31,890 nucleotides of DNA, from contig JAEWJS010000051.1 of assembly GCA_023386495.1 (NCBI GenBank), positions 1 through 31,890 on the forward strand, written 5' to 3'. Of the stretch, positions 22,036-30,672 are shown piece after piece; positions within the stretch are counted from its first letter, which is position 1, and every line of letters begins with the position of its first letter. The position numbers and the translations under genes are program-made. Origin of the DNA: Bacillota bacterium (lineage in GTDB: Bacteria; Bacillota; Bacilli; Paenibacillales; Paenibacillaceae). Under the pieces are notes generated by a model. It ran no database searches. It was not told the origin of the DNA and saw only the letters and a list, made by a program, of their open reading frames with translations.

Positions 22036-23348
22036 AACGTTATGTAATGACGAGTATCCTGCTTCTGCTTACGTTGAGCCTGCTGGTATTCCTGACGCTG
22101 CGGGACGACGGCGCGGACAAGGGGCAACAATCGCCGGACGGCGTCACGGGCATCGAAGACGAAGGGTCGGGCGTCATCCCGCCGGCCGAGGCGCCGCCGG
22201 CTGTGAATGACGGCGAAGAGGTGTCGGACATCGTCCCTTCGACTCCGCCTCCGGAACCGGTACCGCCGGAGCAGGATGCAGAAGCGCTGCTTATGGCCGT
22301 CGGCGATATCATGATGCATATGCCGCAGCTTCCGGGCTCGTATGACGCGCAAGCGAAGCGTTACGATTTCACGCCGATGTTCAGCAGCGTCAAGCCGATT
22401 CTGCAAGAGGCGGATTGGGCGATGGCGAACCTCGAGGCGCCGCTCTCCGCCGACGGCGACTATACCGGCTTCCCCATGTTCAATGCGCCGCACGAGCTTG
22501 CTGCCGCACTGAAGGACGCAGGCTTCACGATCGTGACCAATTCGAATAACCATTCGCTTGATCGCGGAGCGAAGGGCGTAGAGCGAACGTTGAAGTTTCT
22601 CCATCTGCAAGGACTGCTGACCAAAGGAACCGCTACCTCTGAGGAGCAAGCGGCCGAACCGCTGCTTGTCGAGCGCGGCGGCATTACGCTCGGCGTGCTC
22701 GCCTATACGTACGGCACGAACGGGATTCCCGTCCCCGAGGGCAAGCCGTATCTCGTCGACTTGATGGACGAGGAACGGATGGTGCGCGATATCCACGCGC
22801 TGCGCGAGGACGGCGCGGACTATATCGCCGTTGCGCTGCATTTCGGCACCGAGTATCAGACGCAGCCGAACGAGGAGCAGAAACGGATTGCGCGCAGGCT
22901 CATTGCCGAAGGCGCCGACTTAATCGCGGGATCTCACCCGCACGTGATTCAGCCCTACGAGACCGTGGAGGCCGCGAATCTCGACGGCAGCATCCGCCAC
23001 GGCGTCATTCTCTATTCGATGGGCAATTTCATATCGAACCAGCGCGGGGATACCAAGGACTACGGCATCATCTATCGCATTCACCTGCGCAGACCGGCGG
23101 GCAGCGCGACCGTACAAGCCGTCGATGTGGAGCCCATCGTAACATGGGTTCACCGGTATAAAGAGAAAGGCCGCTATCAATACCGCATCCTCCCGGTTGA
23201 GCAGACGCTCAAAGACCGGAACAACCCGTTATTGACAGCAGCCGATTATAAAGCCTTGGAGAACAATTTCCATATCCTTCAGAAGCGATTATCCACCATG
23301 CTGCAACCAAGCGCAGACAACGCCGCCCAACCGTCCAACGACGGTTGA
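22032..23348 (+). CDS. CapA-family protein (PgsA/CapA metallophosphatase-like)
   Basis: The 438-residue product starts at ATG 22032, overlapping the pseudouridine synthase stop by 4 bp, with AAGGA upstream. A single N-terminal membrane anchor (MTSILLLLTLSLLVFLTL) is followed by an acidic, proline-rich linker (~25-85) and the CapA domain: AVGDIMMH (89-96), ANLEAPL, TNSNNHSLDRG, HFGTEYQ, AGSHPHVIQ and YSMGNFI, the metal-binding motifs of the metallophosphatase-like fold. In Bacillus CapA supports poly-gamma-glutamate export, but no capB/capC is here, so the role is open and cell-surface location is all that can be inferred. Last gene of the regulator operon, ended by a terminator. Confidence 0.9.
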   Translation: MKRYVMTSILLLLTLSLLVFLTLRDDGADKGQQSPDGVTGIEDEGSGVIPPAEAPPAVNDGEEVSDIVPSTPPPEPVPPEQDAEALLMAVGDIMMHMPQLPGSYDAQAKRYDFTPMFSSVKPILQEADWAMANLEAPLSADGDYTGFPMFNAPHELAAALKDAGFTIVTNSNNHSLDRGAKGVERTLKFLHLQGLLTKGTATSEEQAAEPLLVERGGITLGVLAYTYGTNGIPVPEGKPYLVDLMDEERMVRDIHALREDGADYIAVALHFGTEYQTQPNEEQKRIARRLIAEGADLIAGSHPHVIQPYETVEAANLDGSIRHGVILYSMGNFISNQRGDTKDYGIIYRIHLRRPAGSATVQAVDVEPIVTWVHRYKEKGRYQYRILPVEQTLKDRNNPLLTAADYKALENNFHILQKRLSTMLQPSADNAAQPSNDG

Positions 23349-23359
23349 GCGGTTTTTTT
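23323..23359 (+). terminator. Rho-independent terminator overlapping the capA-like stop
   Basis: CCGC + CAACCGTC (23323-23335) pairs with GACGGTTG + GCGG (23340-23352), followed by seven T. The stem includes the last codons and the stop of the gene. Confidence 0.9.
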
Positions 23360-23362
23360 ATA

Positions 23363-23770
23363 TTAGGAATTAGCCACTTTTCCAAGCAAGTAGACAAGGA
23401 GCTGCTGATTATGCGACGAGATGCGATTGAGCGCTTGCTGGATGTATTGTTCGCGGATCTCCATCCCCCGCTTCGCTTCGCTCTCGCCCCGCTCCGTCAC
23501 GTTCACCCAGACGATCCGGCGGTCAGACTCGTCCCGCTTCCGCGCGATCAAGCCTCCCCGCTCCATCCGATCGAGCAGCGTCGTAATGGCGGCAGGCGTC
23601 GTGGACAAGTATTGCAGCAGGTCGGAAGGCGTCATCGGCTGATGGGCAAGCAGCAGCTCGAGCACGTTGAGCTGTCCCTCCGTCAGACCGGGAGCAAGCG
23701 CATCCTCCAGATGCATTTTCCATTCCTTGGTCATTTTCATCCACAAACGGGCAAATTCCGTGGAATGCAT
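23363..23770 (-). CDS. MarR-family transcriptional regulator
   Basis: A 135-residue winged-helix regulator: LTEGQLNVLELLL (helix before HTH), MTPSDLLQYLSTTPAAITTLLDRMERGGLI (HTH), RKRDESDRRIVWVNVTERG (wing with the family DxRxxxVxxTxxG pattern). The open frame has an ATG at 23776, but GAGGGG lies 8 nt before ATG 23770, which is preferred. Upstream is a good promoter with a TTAAT-gca-ATTAA repeat that may be its operator. It diverges from a 57-residue ORF; ligand and targets unknown. Confidence 0.92.
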   Translation of the reverse strand: MHSTEFARLWMKMTKEWKMHLEDALAPGLTEGQLNVLELLLAHQPMTPSDLLQYLSTTPAAITTLLDRMERGGLIARKRDESDRRIVWVNVTERGESEAKRGMEIREQYIQQALNRISSHNQQLLVYLLGKVANS

Positions 23771-23801
23771 CGTCATTCCCCCTCAATTTCCACCTAACTT
23801 C

Positions 23802-23845
23802 ATTATACCATCCGCTTTTGTCGAATTAAAGGTTAATGCAATTAA
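23802..23845 (-). promoter_or_regulatory. MarR gene promoter and possible operator
   Basis: On the minus strand TTTAAT (23825-23830) and perfect TATAAT (23802-23807) are 17 bp apart. Just upstream lies TTAAT-gca-ATTAA (23833-23845), an AT-rich inverted repeat of the type bound by MarR proteins. Confidence 0.6.
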
Positions 23846-24004
23846 TAATTATCCTGATAAATCGCTATCGTTCCGAACGTTCCGACAATGGGCGACATAT
23901 CCTGTACAGAAGCCCAGTGTCGAATGAAAGGGACAATCTCGTCGCCGCTCCGCGAGCAGCGATGCGCGTCGTCCCGCAATCGCGACTGTCAAGGAGGTAT
24001 TCGA

Positions 24005-24178
24005 ATGGAACAATCTCGCGCAGATGCCGACCTGATCGCCCGCTGCAGAGCTGCCGGAATACTGCAAGACCCGCACAAGGCGATCCAGCTCGATGAGCCG
24101 GTGCCGATGCGGGTCTTGCTGACGAGCTTGCTGCAATTGTTGGAGAGGCTCGATCCGCCGGACCGGCCCTACGATTGA
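24005..24178 (+). CDS. Small hypothetical protein, 57 residues
   Basis: The frame begins at an ATG with a perfect AAGGAGG at 7 nt and ends 7 bp before the converging parC stop. The product is soluble and leucine-rich in its second half (MRVLLTSLLQLLERLD), with no membrane segment, cysteine or motif I recognise. It is divergent from the MarR gene with a ~230-bp shared upstream region. The ribosome site makes translation likely; function unknown. Confidence 0.65.
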   Translation: MEQSRADADLIARCRAAGILQDPHKAIQLDEPVPMRVLLTSLLQLLERLDPPDRPYD

Positions 24179-24185
24179 ACGCTTC

Positions 24186-26633
24186 TTATTCTTTCAACCC
24201 GAAGCGTGGATAGACGCTGACGATCGGATCCTTCTTCTCGACGGCCCCCATCGCGCGCCCGATCGATTTGCGATCCTCGATCGGCGTCTTCTCCGACAGG
24301 AAGCCGAGCATATTGCCGGATGCCGACAGCATGACGATCTCGCGCTCTTCCTTGCAATGAATGGCGCCGACCAGCCTGTCGCCGTTCGGCTTCACGCGCT
24401 TGCCTTCCTTGAACTCGAAGGTGATGACGCCTTTGCCGCCTCTTCCCTGTACCGGGTAATCGAACAGCAGCGTCCGCTTCGCGTAGCCGAGATCGGTCAC
24501 GACCAGCACTTCGCCCTCGTCGCCCTCGACCCACAGGGCGGCTGCCACCTCGTCGCCTTCCTTCAGCTGAATGCCGCGCACGCCGCTTGCTACGCGGCCC
24601 ATCGGATTGACCTCGCTCTCGGCGAACCGAATGCTCATCCCGAGCGCGCTGACGAGCAGAATCTCCTTCGCTCCGTCGCTGACAGCCACCGTCAGCACTT
24701 CGTCTCCGTCGGCAACCTTGCACGCCGCGATCGCGGTCGAACGCGATGCCTTGTATTCCTTCAGCTCGGTCCGCTTCACTTGGCCGCGCTTCGTCACGAA
24801 TACAAGCGAAGCATTCGGCTGATCGAAGTCCTTGACCGGAATGACGCTGACGATGCCGTCATCCTTCGGCAGCGGCACGATGTTGACGAGCGCGGTGCCT
24901 GCGTCCTTCCACTTGAACTCCGGAATTTGATGCACCGGCAGGAGGAAGAACTGGCCCTTCTTCGTGAACAGCAGCAAATTCTCGATCGTGTTCACCTCGA
25001 GCACATGGCGCACGACGTCGCCTTCCTTGACGCCGGAGCCCTCGAGCTCGCCTCCCGAGCGCGTGAAGCTAAGCATGCTTGTCCGCTTGATGTAGCCCTC
25101 GCGGCTCAGCGTGACCAGCACGTCCTCTGCCGTTACCATCACCTCGAGGTTCACCTTCAGCTCTTCGACTTCGCCTTGAATATCGGAACGGCGGTCGACG
25201 CCGTATTTGTCGCGAATCTCGATCAACTCGCCCTTGATGACGCTGATCAGCTTCTTCTCGCTGTCCAGAATCGAGCGCAGGAACGCGACCTTCTTGCTGA
25301 TCTCGTCCAGTTCCTTCTCGAGCGACGTGATCTCCAGGTTCGTCAGCCGATACAGCTGCAAGGTCAAGATCGCGTCGGCTTGCCGCTCGGAGAATCCGAA
25401 CTTCTCGACCAAGTTGTTCTGCGCGTCTTGACGATTCTTCGACGCCTTGATCGTCGCGATCACGTCATCGAGAATGTTAAGCGCCTTCACGAGGCCTTCC
25501 AATACGTGCGCGCGGTCCTCGGCCTTCTCCAGCTCATACTGCGTGCGGAAGGTTACGACTTCCTTCTGATGCGCGATATAGGCCTGCAAGATATCCTTCA
25601 GCCCGAGCTGGGCCGGCGCCTTATTGACGATCGCCACCATATTGAAATTATATGTCACTTGCAGATCCGTCTTCTTCAGCAGGTACGCGAGAATGCCCTG
25701 CGCATCCGCGTCCTTCTTCAGCTCGACGACGATTCGCAGACCGTTCCGCCCGCTCTCGTCGCGCACCTCGGAGATGCCTTCGACCTTCTTCTCGAGGCGG
25801 ATGTTCTCCATCGCCGTCACGAGACGGGACTTCACGACTTGATATGGAATCTCCGTAATGACGATCTGCTGCCTTCCGCCGCGCATGTCCTCGATCTCCG
25901 TCTTGGAACGCAAGTAGATGCGTCCCTTGCCGGATGCATACGCCTCGCGGATGCCTTCCTCGCCCATGATCAAGCCGCCTGTCGGAAAATCCGGTCCGCG
26001 CACGATCGACATCAGTTCCTCGAGCGTCATGTCCGGCTTCAGCATCAGCGCCACGCAGGCATCGATGACCTCGCGGAGGTTATGCGGCGGAATCTCCGTC
26101 GCGAAGCCCGACGAGATGCCGCTGACGCCGTTGACCAGCAGGTTCGGGTAACGGGCCGGCAGCACGACCGGCTCCTTCGTCGAATTGTCGAAGTTGTCCT
26201 TGAACAGCACCGTGCGCTTCTCGATATCGCGCAAGAGCTCCATCGCGATCGGCGACAGCCGCGCTTCGGTATACCGCATCGCGGCAGCCGGATCGTCGTC
26301 CTGCGAGCCCCAGTTGCCGTGGCCGTCGACGAGCACGTGACCCATTTTCCACGGCTGCGCCATCCGGACCATACCCTCGTAGATCGAGGAATCGCCGTGC
26401 GGGTGATAATTGCCCATGACGTCGCCGACCGTCTTCGCCGACTTGCGATACGGCTTGTCCGGCGTATTGCCGGAGTCGTACATCGCATACAGAATACGGC
26501 GCTGCACCGGCTTCAGCCCGTCGCGCACGTCGGGAATGGCGCGGTCTTGAATAATATATTTCGAATACCGGCCGAAGCGGTCTCCCACGACCTCTTCGAG
26601 ATAAGCCGGCAAAAATTGTTCCAGCATACCCAT
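24186..26633 (-). CDS. parC: DNA topoisomerase IV subunit A
   Basis: The 815-residue subunit cuts and rejoins DNA to unlink replicated chromosomes. The active tyrosine is Tyr121 in MRYTEARLS; the GDVMGNYHPHGDSSIYEGM region (quinolone pocket) has Ser82 and Glu86, the unchanged residues equivalent to Ser80 and Glu84 of Staphylococcus GrlA. The central coiled coil and the C-terminal beta-propeller repeats (e.g. GYAKRTLLFDYPVQGRGGKGV) are present; the GyrA-box QRRGGKG is replaced by QGRGGKG, as expected for ParC. It starts 12 bp after parE, with GGGGAG 8 nt upstream, so the two are co-transcribed. Length is normal. Confidence 0.96.
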   Translation of the reverse strand: MGMLEQFLPAYLEEVVGDRFGRYSKYIIQDRAIPDVRDGLKPVQRRILYAMYDSGNTPDKPYRKSAKTVGDVMGNYHPHGDSSIYEGMVRMAQPWKMGHVLVDGHGNWGSQDDDPAAAMRYTEARLSPIAMELLRDIEKRTVLFKDNFDNSTKEPVVLPARYPNLLVNGVSGISSGFATEIPPHNLREVIDACVALMLKPDMTLEELMSIVRGPDFPTGGLIMGEEGIREAYASGKGRIYLRSKTEIEDMRGGRQQIVITEIPYQVVKSRLVTAMENIRLEKKVEGISEVRDESGRNGLRIVVELKKDADAQGILAYLLKKTDLQVTYNFNMVAIVNKAPAQLGLKDILQAYIAHQKEVVTFRTQYELEKAEDRAHVLEGLVKALNILDDVIATIKASKNRQDAQNNLVEKFGFSERQADAILTLQLYRLTNLEITSLEKELDEISKKVAFLRSILDSEKKLISVIKGELIEIRDKYGVDRRSDIQGEVEELKVNLEVMVTAEDVLVTLSREGYIKRTSMLSFTRSGGELEGSGVKEGDVVRHVLEVNTIENLLLFTKKGQFFLLPVHQIPEFKWKDAGTALVNIVPLPKDDGIVSVIPVKDFDQPNASLVFVTKRGQVKRTELKEYKASRSTAIAACKVADGDEVLTVAVSDGAKEILLVSALGMSIRFAESEVNPMGRVASGVRGIQLKEGDEVAAALWVEGDEGEVLVVTDLGYAKRTLLFDYPVQGRGGKGVITFEFKEGKRVKPNGDRLVGAIHCKEEREIVMLSASGNMLGFLSEKTPIEDRKSIGRAMGAVEKKDPIVSVYPRFGLKE

Positions 26634-26645
26634 GGAGCTTCTCCC

Positions 26646-28619
26646 CTATTCCTCGAACTCGGTAAAGTCCACGTTCTCGATAATCCAACGCTTGCGCGGG
26701 TCAACCTTGTCGCCCATCAGCGTCGAGACCCGGCGCTCCGCCTTGGCGGCATCTTCGATCTGGACCTGAAGCAGCGTACGGGTCTCCGGATTCATCGTCG
26801 TCTCCCACAGCTGATCCGGGTTCATCTCGCCCAGACCCTTATAGCGCTGCAGCTCGCCGCTCTTGCCGAATTCCTTCTGATAGTTCTGCAGCTGCTCGTC
26901 CGTCCACGCATACCGTACCGTCTCGAGCTTGCCGGATTTGCGGGATATTTTGTACAATGGCGGCTGCGCGATATAGACCTTGCCGTTATCGATCAGCGGC
27001 TTCATGTAACGGTAGAAGAAGGTGAGCAGCAGCACTTGAATGTGCGCGCCGTCGGTATCGGCATCGGTCATAATAATAATCTTGTTATAGTTCGTCTCTT
27101 CCGCATCGAATTCGGGCCCGACGCCGGCGCCGATCGCGCTTATGATGGCCTTGTACTCGTCGTTCTTGAGAATGTCGAGCAGCTTCGCCTTCTCCGGGTT
27201 CATCGGCTTGCCCTTCAGCGGCAGAATCGCTTGATGCTTCGAATCGCGCCCTTGCTTCGCCGAGCCGCCGGCCGAATCGCCCTCGACGATGAACAGCTCG
27301 TTCTTCATGAAGTCCTTCGACTGGGCAGGCGTCAGCTTGCCGTTCAGATTGGAGCTCTCGCTCTTCTTCTTGCCGCTGCGAATTTCGTCCCGCGCCTTGC
27401 GGGCCGCTTCGCGCGCCTTGCTCGCCTGAAGCGCCTTCTTCAGCAGCATCTGCGCGACCTGCGGGTTCTCCTCGAGGAACACCGACATCTTGTCCGCCAC
27501 GACCGCATCGACCACGCTTCGCGCGACCGCGCTGCCGAGCTGGTCCTTCGTCTGGCCGACGAACTCGACCTCGGACATCTTCACGTTGATGACGGTCATC
27601 ATGCCCTCGCGCAGGTCATTGCCTTCGAGGTTCTTGTCCTTCTCCTTGAGCAGACCGTTCTTGCGCGCATATTCGTTCATGACGCGGGTATAAGCCGTCT
27701 TGTAACCGGTCTCGTGCGTCCCGCCGCCGCGCGTCGGAATCGAGTTGACGAACGACGCGATCGTCTCCGTGTACCCGTCGTTATACTGAAGGGCAACCTC
27801 GACTTCGATCTCGTCCCGCTCCGCGTAGAAGTGAATGACGTCATGCAGGACGGTCTTATCCTCGTTCAAGAACTGCACGAACTGGCTCGCGCCGCCCTCA
27901 TAGTGGAAAATATCCTGCTTGCCCGAGCGTTCGTCCGTTACCGTCACCTTGAGACCGGAGTTCAGGAACGCGATCTCCTGCAGCCGCTCGGACAACGTCT
28001 CGAAGCTCACGGCGATGCCCGCGTGGAAGACGCGCGCATCGGGCTTGAACGTGACCTTCGTGCCGGTCTGACGCGTGTTGCCAATCACTTCGAGACCGGT
28101 AACCGGTTCGCCGACATGCTCCTTGCCGTCCTTATCGACCCAATATTCGAACCGCATCTTATGGATCTTGCCGTCGCGGCAAATCTCGACCTCGAGCCAT
28201 TCCGACAGCGCGTTCGTGACCGAAGCGCCTACGCCGTGCAAGCCGCCGGACTTCTTGTAGCCCCCGCCGCCGAACTTGCCTCCCGCGTGCAGAATCGTAT
28301 AGACGACCTGCGGCGTCGGAATGCCGGTCTTATGCATGCCCGTCGGAATGCCCCGGCCGTTGTCGCGCACCGTAATCGAATGGTCTTTATGTATGGTGAC
28401 TTCGATTGCCGTGCAGAACTTCGCTAAGTGCTCGTCAACCGCGTTGTCGACGATTTCCCATACCAGATGATGAAGGCCGGACGCCGACGTGCTGCCGATA
28501 TACATGCCCGGCCGTTTGCGTACCGCCGTCAGTCCCTCCAATACCTGAATGTCATCCGCTTCGTAGCCTCGATCCGCGATTGCCGCATCGTTAGTGAACA
28601 AATCTATTTGCTCGGCCAT
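26646..28619 (-). CDS. parE: DNA topoisomerase IV subunit B
   Basis: The 657-residue ATPase subunit has the GHKL fold (Glu55 and Asn59 in WEIVDNAVDE, DNGRGIP at 86-92, GGLHGVGASV), the transducer, and the TOPRIM domain (LFIVEGDSAGGSAKQGRD, IIIMTDADTDGAHI) and the RYKGLGEMNP end. The ATG at 28619 follows AAGGGGGG; the longer frame to 28676 lacks support. The MAEQIDLF start and short length fit ParE rather than GyrB. It leads the parE-parC operon; the 69-bp gap to the ABC permease stop must hold its promoter, though I could not point to a convincing -35/-10. Confidence 0.95.
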   Translation of the reverse strand: MAEQIDLFTNDAAIADRGYEADDIQVLEGLTAVRKRPGMYIGSTSASGLHHLVWEIVDNAVDEHLAKFCTAIEVTIHKDHSITVRDNGRGIPTGMHKTGIPTPQVVYTILHAGGKFGGGGYKKSGGLHGVGASVTNALSEWLEVEICRDGKIHKMRFEYWVDKDGKEHVGEPVTGLEVIGNTRQTGTKVTFKPDARVFHAGIAVSFETLSERLQEIAFLNSGLKVTVTDERSGKQDIFHYEGGASQFVQFLNEDKTVLHDVIHFYAERDEIEVEVALQYNDGYTETIASFVNSIPTRGGGTHETGYKTAYTRVMNEYARKNGLLKEKDKNLEGNDLREGMMTVINVKMSEVEFVGQTKDQLGSAVARSVVDAVVADKMSVFLEENPQVAQMLLKKALQASKAREAARKARDEIRSGKKKSESSNLNGKLTPAQSKDFMKNELFIVEGDSAGGSAKQGRDSKHQAILPLKGKPMNPEKAKLLDILKNDEYKAIISAIGAGVGPEFDAEETNYNKIIIMTDADTDGAHIQVLLLTFFYRYMKPLIDNGKVYIAQPPLYKISRKSGKLETVRYAWTDEQLQNYQKEFGKSGELQRYKGLGEMNPDQLWETTMNPETRTLLQVQIEDAAKAERRVSTLMGDKVDPRKRWIIENVDFTEFEE

Positions 28620-28688
28620 ACGCGCCCCCCTTATCTCGTACCGTTCCCCATACCGAAACAAACATACATTCGGCAAACAAAACCTATT

Positions 28689-29669
28689 TTAATTCATTAT
28701 GTCCTGTTTCGTAAAGACAACAAACGAAATGGCAAGCGCAAGAGCCGCCCAAACCCCTAGCACCGCAAGGGAAAAAGGCAGCGTCATCCCTTCCACCGGC
28801 GGCGGCGAACCTTCGAGATAATTCGTCAATTCGAGGTTAACGGCGAACAAATATTTGGCGCTCTTCCAAGAGGATGCCATCGCCGACAGCAGGGTGCCGG
28901 CAATGATCGCCGCCATCATCGTCACGATGCTGGCGGCCGTGCTCCGCACGAGCACGGATACCATGAGCGCCAGGAGCGCGACCGTCATCGACGCTGCCCA
29001 GGTAAGGCCTCCCTGCATGAGCAGGTAGAGCCACTGCGGCACGACATGCACGCTGTTAGTGTCCAGCGTCGAACCGTGCACGGCGAAGCCCGTGAAAATC
29101 GGCGCGTTCCAGCCGCCGTAACCGAACGCCAAGCCGGAGATCGCGTAGCAGAGCAATGCCGTTACCGCCAGCATCAGGGATACGTAGAGGGTCAAGGCGA
29201 TGATCTTGGCCAGCAGAATCCGCCATCTTCGCACCGGTCTCGTCAGCAGCATCTTGATCGTGCCGGCCGAACGTTCGCCGGAGACGAGGTCCGACGCGAT
29301 CGCGAGTACCATGAGCGGGATGAACAGCGTGATCGCGACGTCCAGGAAGCTCCGCGTGAACGTAACGGCGTTGGGGCTGTTCGGGTTCACGTCATGGTCG
29401 AGGTAATATTGCAGCTGCTGGACGGCGATGCGCCGGAACGTTTTCCATTCCTCCGGGATGCGGTCGCTGGCCAGCGCGTTCTGATAGTCCGTAATCCGCT
29501 GCAGCAGTTGGCTGCGCCAATCCCGGTCCCGGCCCGCCTCCGCCACCTTCATCTGCGCATAGGTGAAGACCGGAATCAGGACGAGCAGAATCAACACGAC
29601 CACGTAGAACCGCTTCTTCTTCCAGATCTTAATCGTCTCATTCTCAATGAGCGGCAGCAAGCTACGCAA
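28689..29669 (-). CDS. ABC-2 type transporter permease
   Basis: A 326-residue protein with an N-terminal cytoplasmic start (PLIENETIKIWKKKRF), a first membrane segment, an extracellular loop of ~80 residues, then five more segments, and the LVSGERSAGTIKMLLTRPV coupling segment typical of ABC-2 exporters (as in NatB/YhaP-like and bacitracin exporters). It starts with TTG 29669, overlapping the ATPase stop by 8 bp, with GGAGGGAG upstream. Together with the ATPase it makes an exporter of unknown substrate. Its stop is 70 bp before parE. Confidence 0.88.
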   Translation of the reverse strand: MRSLLPLIENETIKIWKKKRFYVVVLILLVLIPVFTYAQMKVAEAGRDRDWRSQLLQRITDYQNALASDRIPEEWKTFRRIAVQQLQYYLDHDVNPNSPNAVTFTRSFLDVAITLFIPLMVLAIASDLVSGERSAGTIKMLLTRPVRRWRILLAKIIALTLYVSLMLAVTALLCYAISGLAFGYGGWNAPIFTGFAVHGSTLDTNSVHVVPQWLYLLMQGGLTWAASMTVALLALMVSVLVRSTAASIVTMMAAIIAGTLLSAMASSWKSAKYLFAVNLELTNYLEGSPPPVEGMTLPFSLAVLGVWAALALAISFVVFTKQDIMN

Positions 29670-30660
29670 TGGTCTCTCCCTCCGTCATGCCCAGGAATAA
29701 TTGTTCGAGCGACGGCATGATGCGCTGAACCGCAGCCACGCTGACGCCCTCCCGCACAAGCAGCCGTACCGCGTCCGGAATGCTCGTCTCCGGCATCGAT
29801 GCGACGATGGCGCCAGGCATAGCCGCCAGCACGGTCTCGTCGATTCGATGCTCGCCTTCTTCGAGCAGCGTCACATGCGGCATGGCGGCCAGCAAGCGCT
29901 TGCCGATCTCCCGCTGATCCAGCTGCCATGCCACATAGAAGCCGGCTTGCCGGACGAGCTCCTCGACCGACCCGACGGCGATTGACCGTCCGGACGAGAT
30001 GATCGCGACGCGGTCGCACATCAGCTGGATCTCGCCGAGCAGATGGCTGCTGATGAACAAGCTCATGCCTTGGTCCGCCAAGGTCCGCACGAATGCCCGA
30101 AGCTCCTTGATGCCGAGCGGATCGAGGCCGTTCGTCGGTTCGTCGAGGATGAGCAGCTTCGGCTTGCCGAGCAATGCTTGCGCAATGCCGAGCCGCTGCC
30201 GCATGCCGAGCGAATACGTCTTGACCTTGTCGTCGATGCGCTGGGACAGGCCGACGGTGTCGACGACCTCGCGGATGCGCGCGCTGTCTATGCCTGGCTG
30301 CATCCGGGCGAATTGCGCCAGATTCTCGCGGCCGGTCAAGTACGGATACACCTCGGGATTCTCCACGATGCAGCCGACCTGAGCGAGCGCCTTCTCGGGC
30401 TGCCGCTGCACGTCGCAGCCTCCGATCGAGACGCTGCCCGACGACGGCTTGATGAGGCCGACCAGCATGCGGATCGTCGTCGTCTTGCCTGCGCCGTTCG
30501 GGCCGAGGAAGCCGAATATTTCGCCGGGCATCACGTCGAAGCTCATATCCTGCACGATGGTCTTGCCCTTGATTCGCTTGGTGAGGCCTTGAACGGACAG
30601 TACGGGCCGGCGGCTCGGTTCGCCTCGGTGCGGCTGCTTGATCGGTTGCTCTGGCGTCAT
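29662..30660 (-). CDS. ABC exporter ATP-binding protein
   Basis: The 332-residue ATPase has Walker A GPNGAGKT (53-60), the signature in SLGMRQR (150-156), Walker B LLILDEP (169-175), GLDP D-loop and the switch histidine in SSHLL. The SLGM instead of SGG signature and a ~110-residue C-terminal extension are usual for this exporter (CcmA/YhaQ/BcrA-type) class. GGGAGG is 7 nt before the ATG. It lies 12 bp behind the SGNH hydrolase gene and overlaps the permease by 8 bp. Confidence 0.93.
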   Translation of the reverse strand: MTPEQPIKQPHRGEPSRRPVLSVQGLTKRIKGKTIVQDMSFDVMPGEIFGFLGPNGAGKTTTIRMLVGLIKPSSGSVSIGGCDVQRQPEKALAQVGCIVENPEVYPYLTGRENLAQFARMQPGIDSARIREVVDTVGLSQRIDDKVKTYSLGMRQRLGIAQALLGKPKLLILDEPTNGLDPLGIKELRAFVRTLADQGMSLFISSHLLGEIQLMCDRVAIISSGRSIAVGSVEELVRQAGFYVAWQLDQREIGKRLLAAMPHVTLLEEGEHRIDETVLAAMPGAIVASMPETSIPDAVRLLVREGVSVAAVQRIMPSLEQLFLGMTEGETIA

Positions 30661-30672
30661 GCTGCATCCTCC

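Noticed and set aside
24357..28427. A 1356-codon open frame on the plus strand antisense to parC and parE
   Set aside because: It spans two conserved genes and their junction, is rich in Arg, His, Leu and Asp as expected from the reverse complement of GC-rich codons, and has no ribosome site or domain. It is a shadow frame.
29591..30667. A 358-codon minus-strand frame shifted relative to the ABC ATPase
   Set aside because: It overlaps the ATPase in another frame; Walker A, signature and Walker B belong to the 29662-30660 frame.
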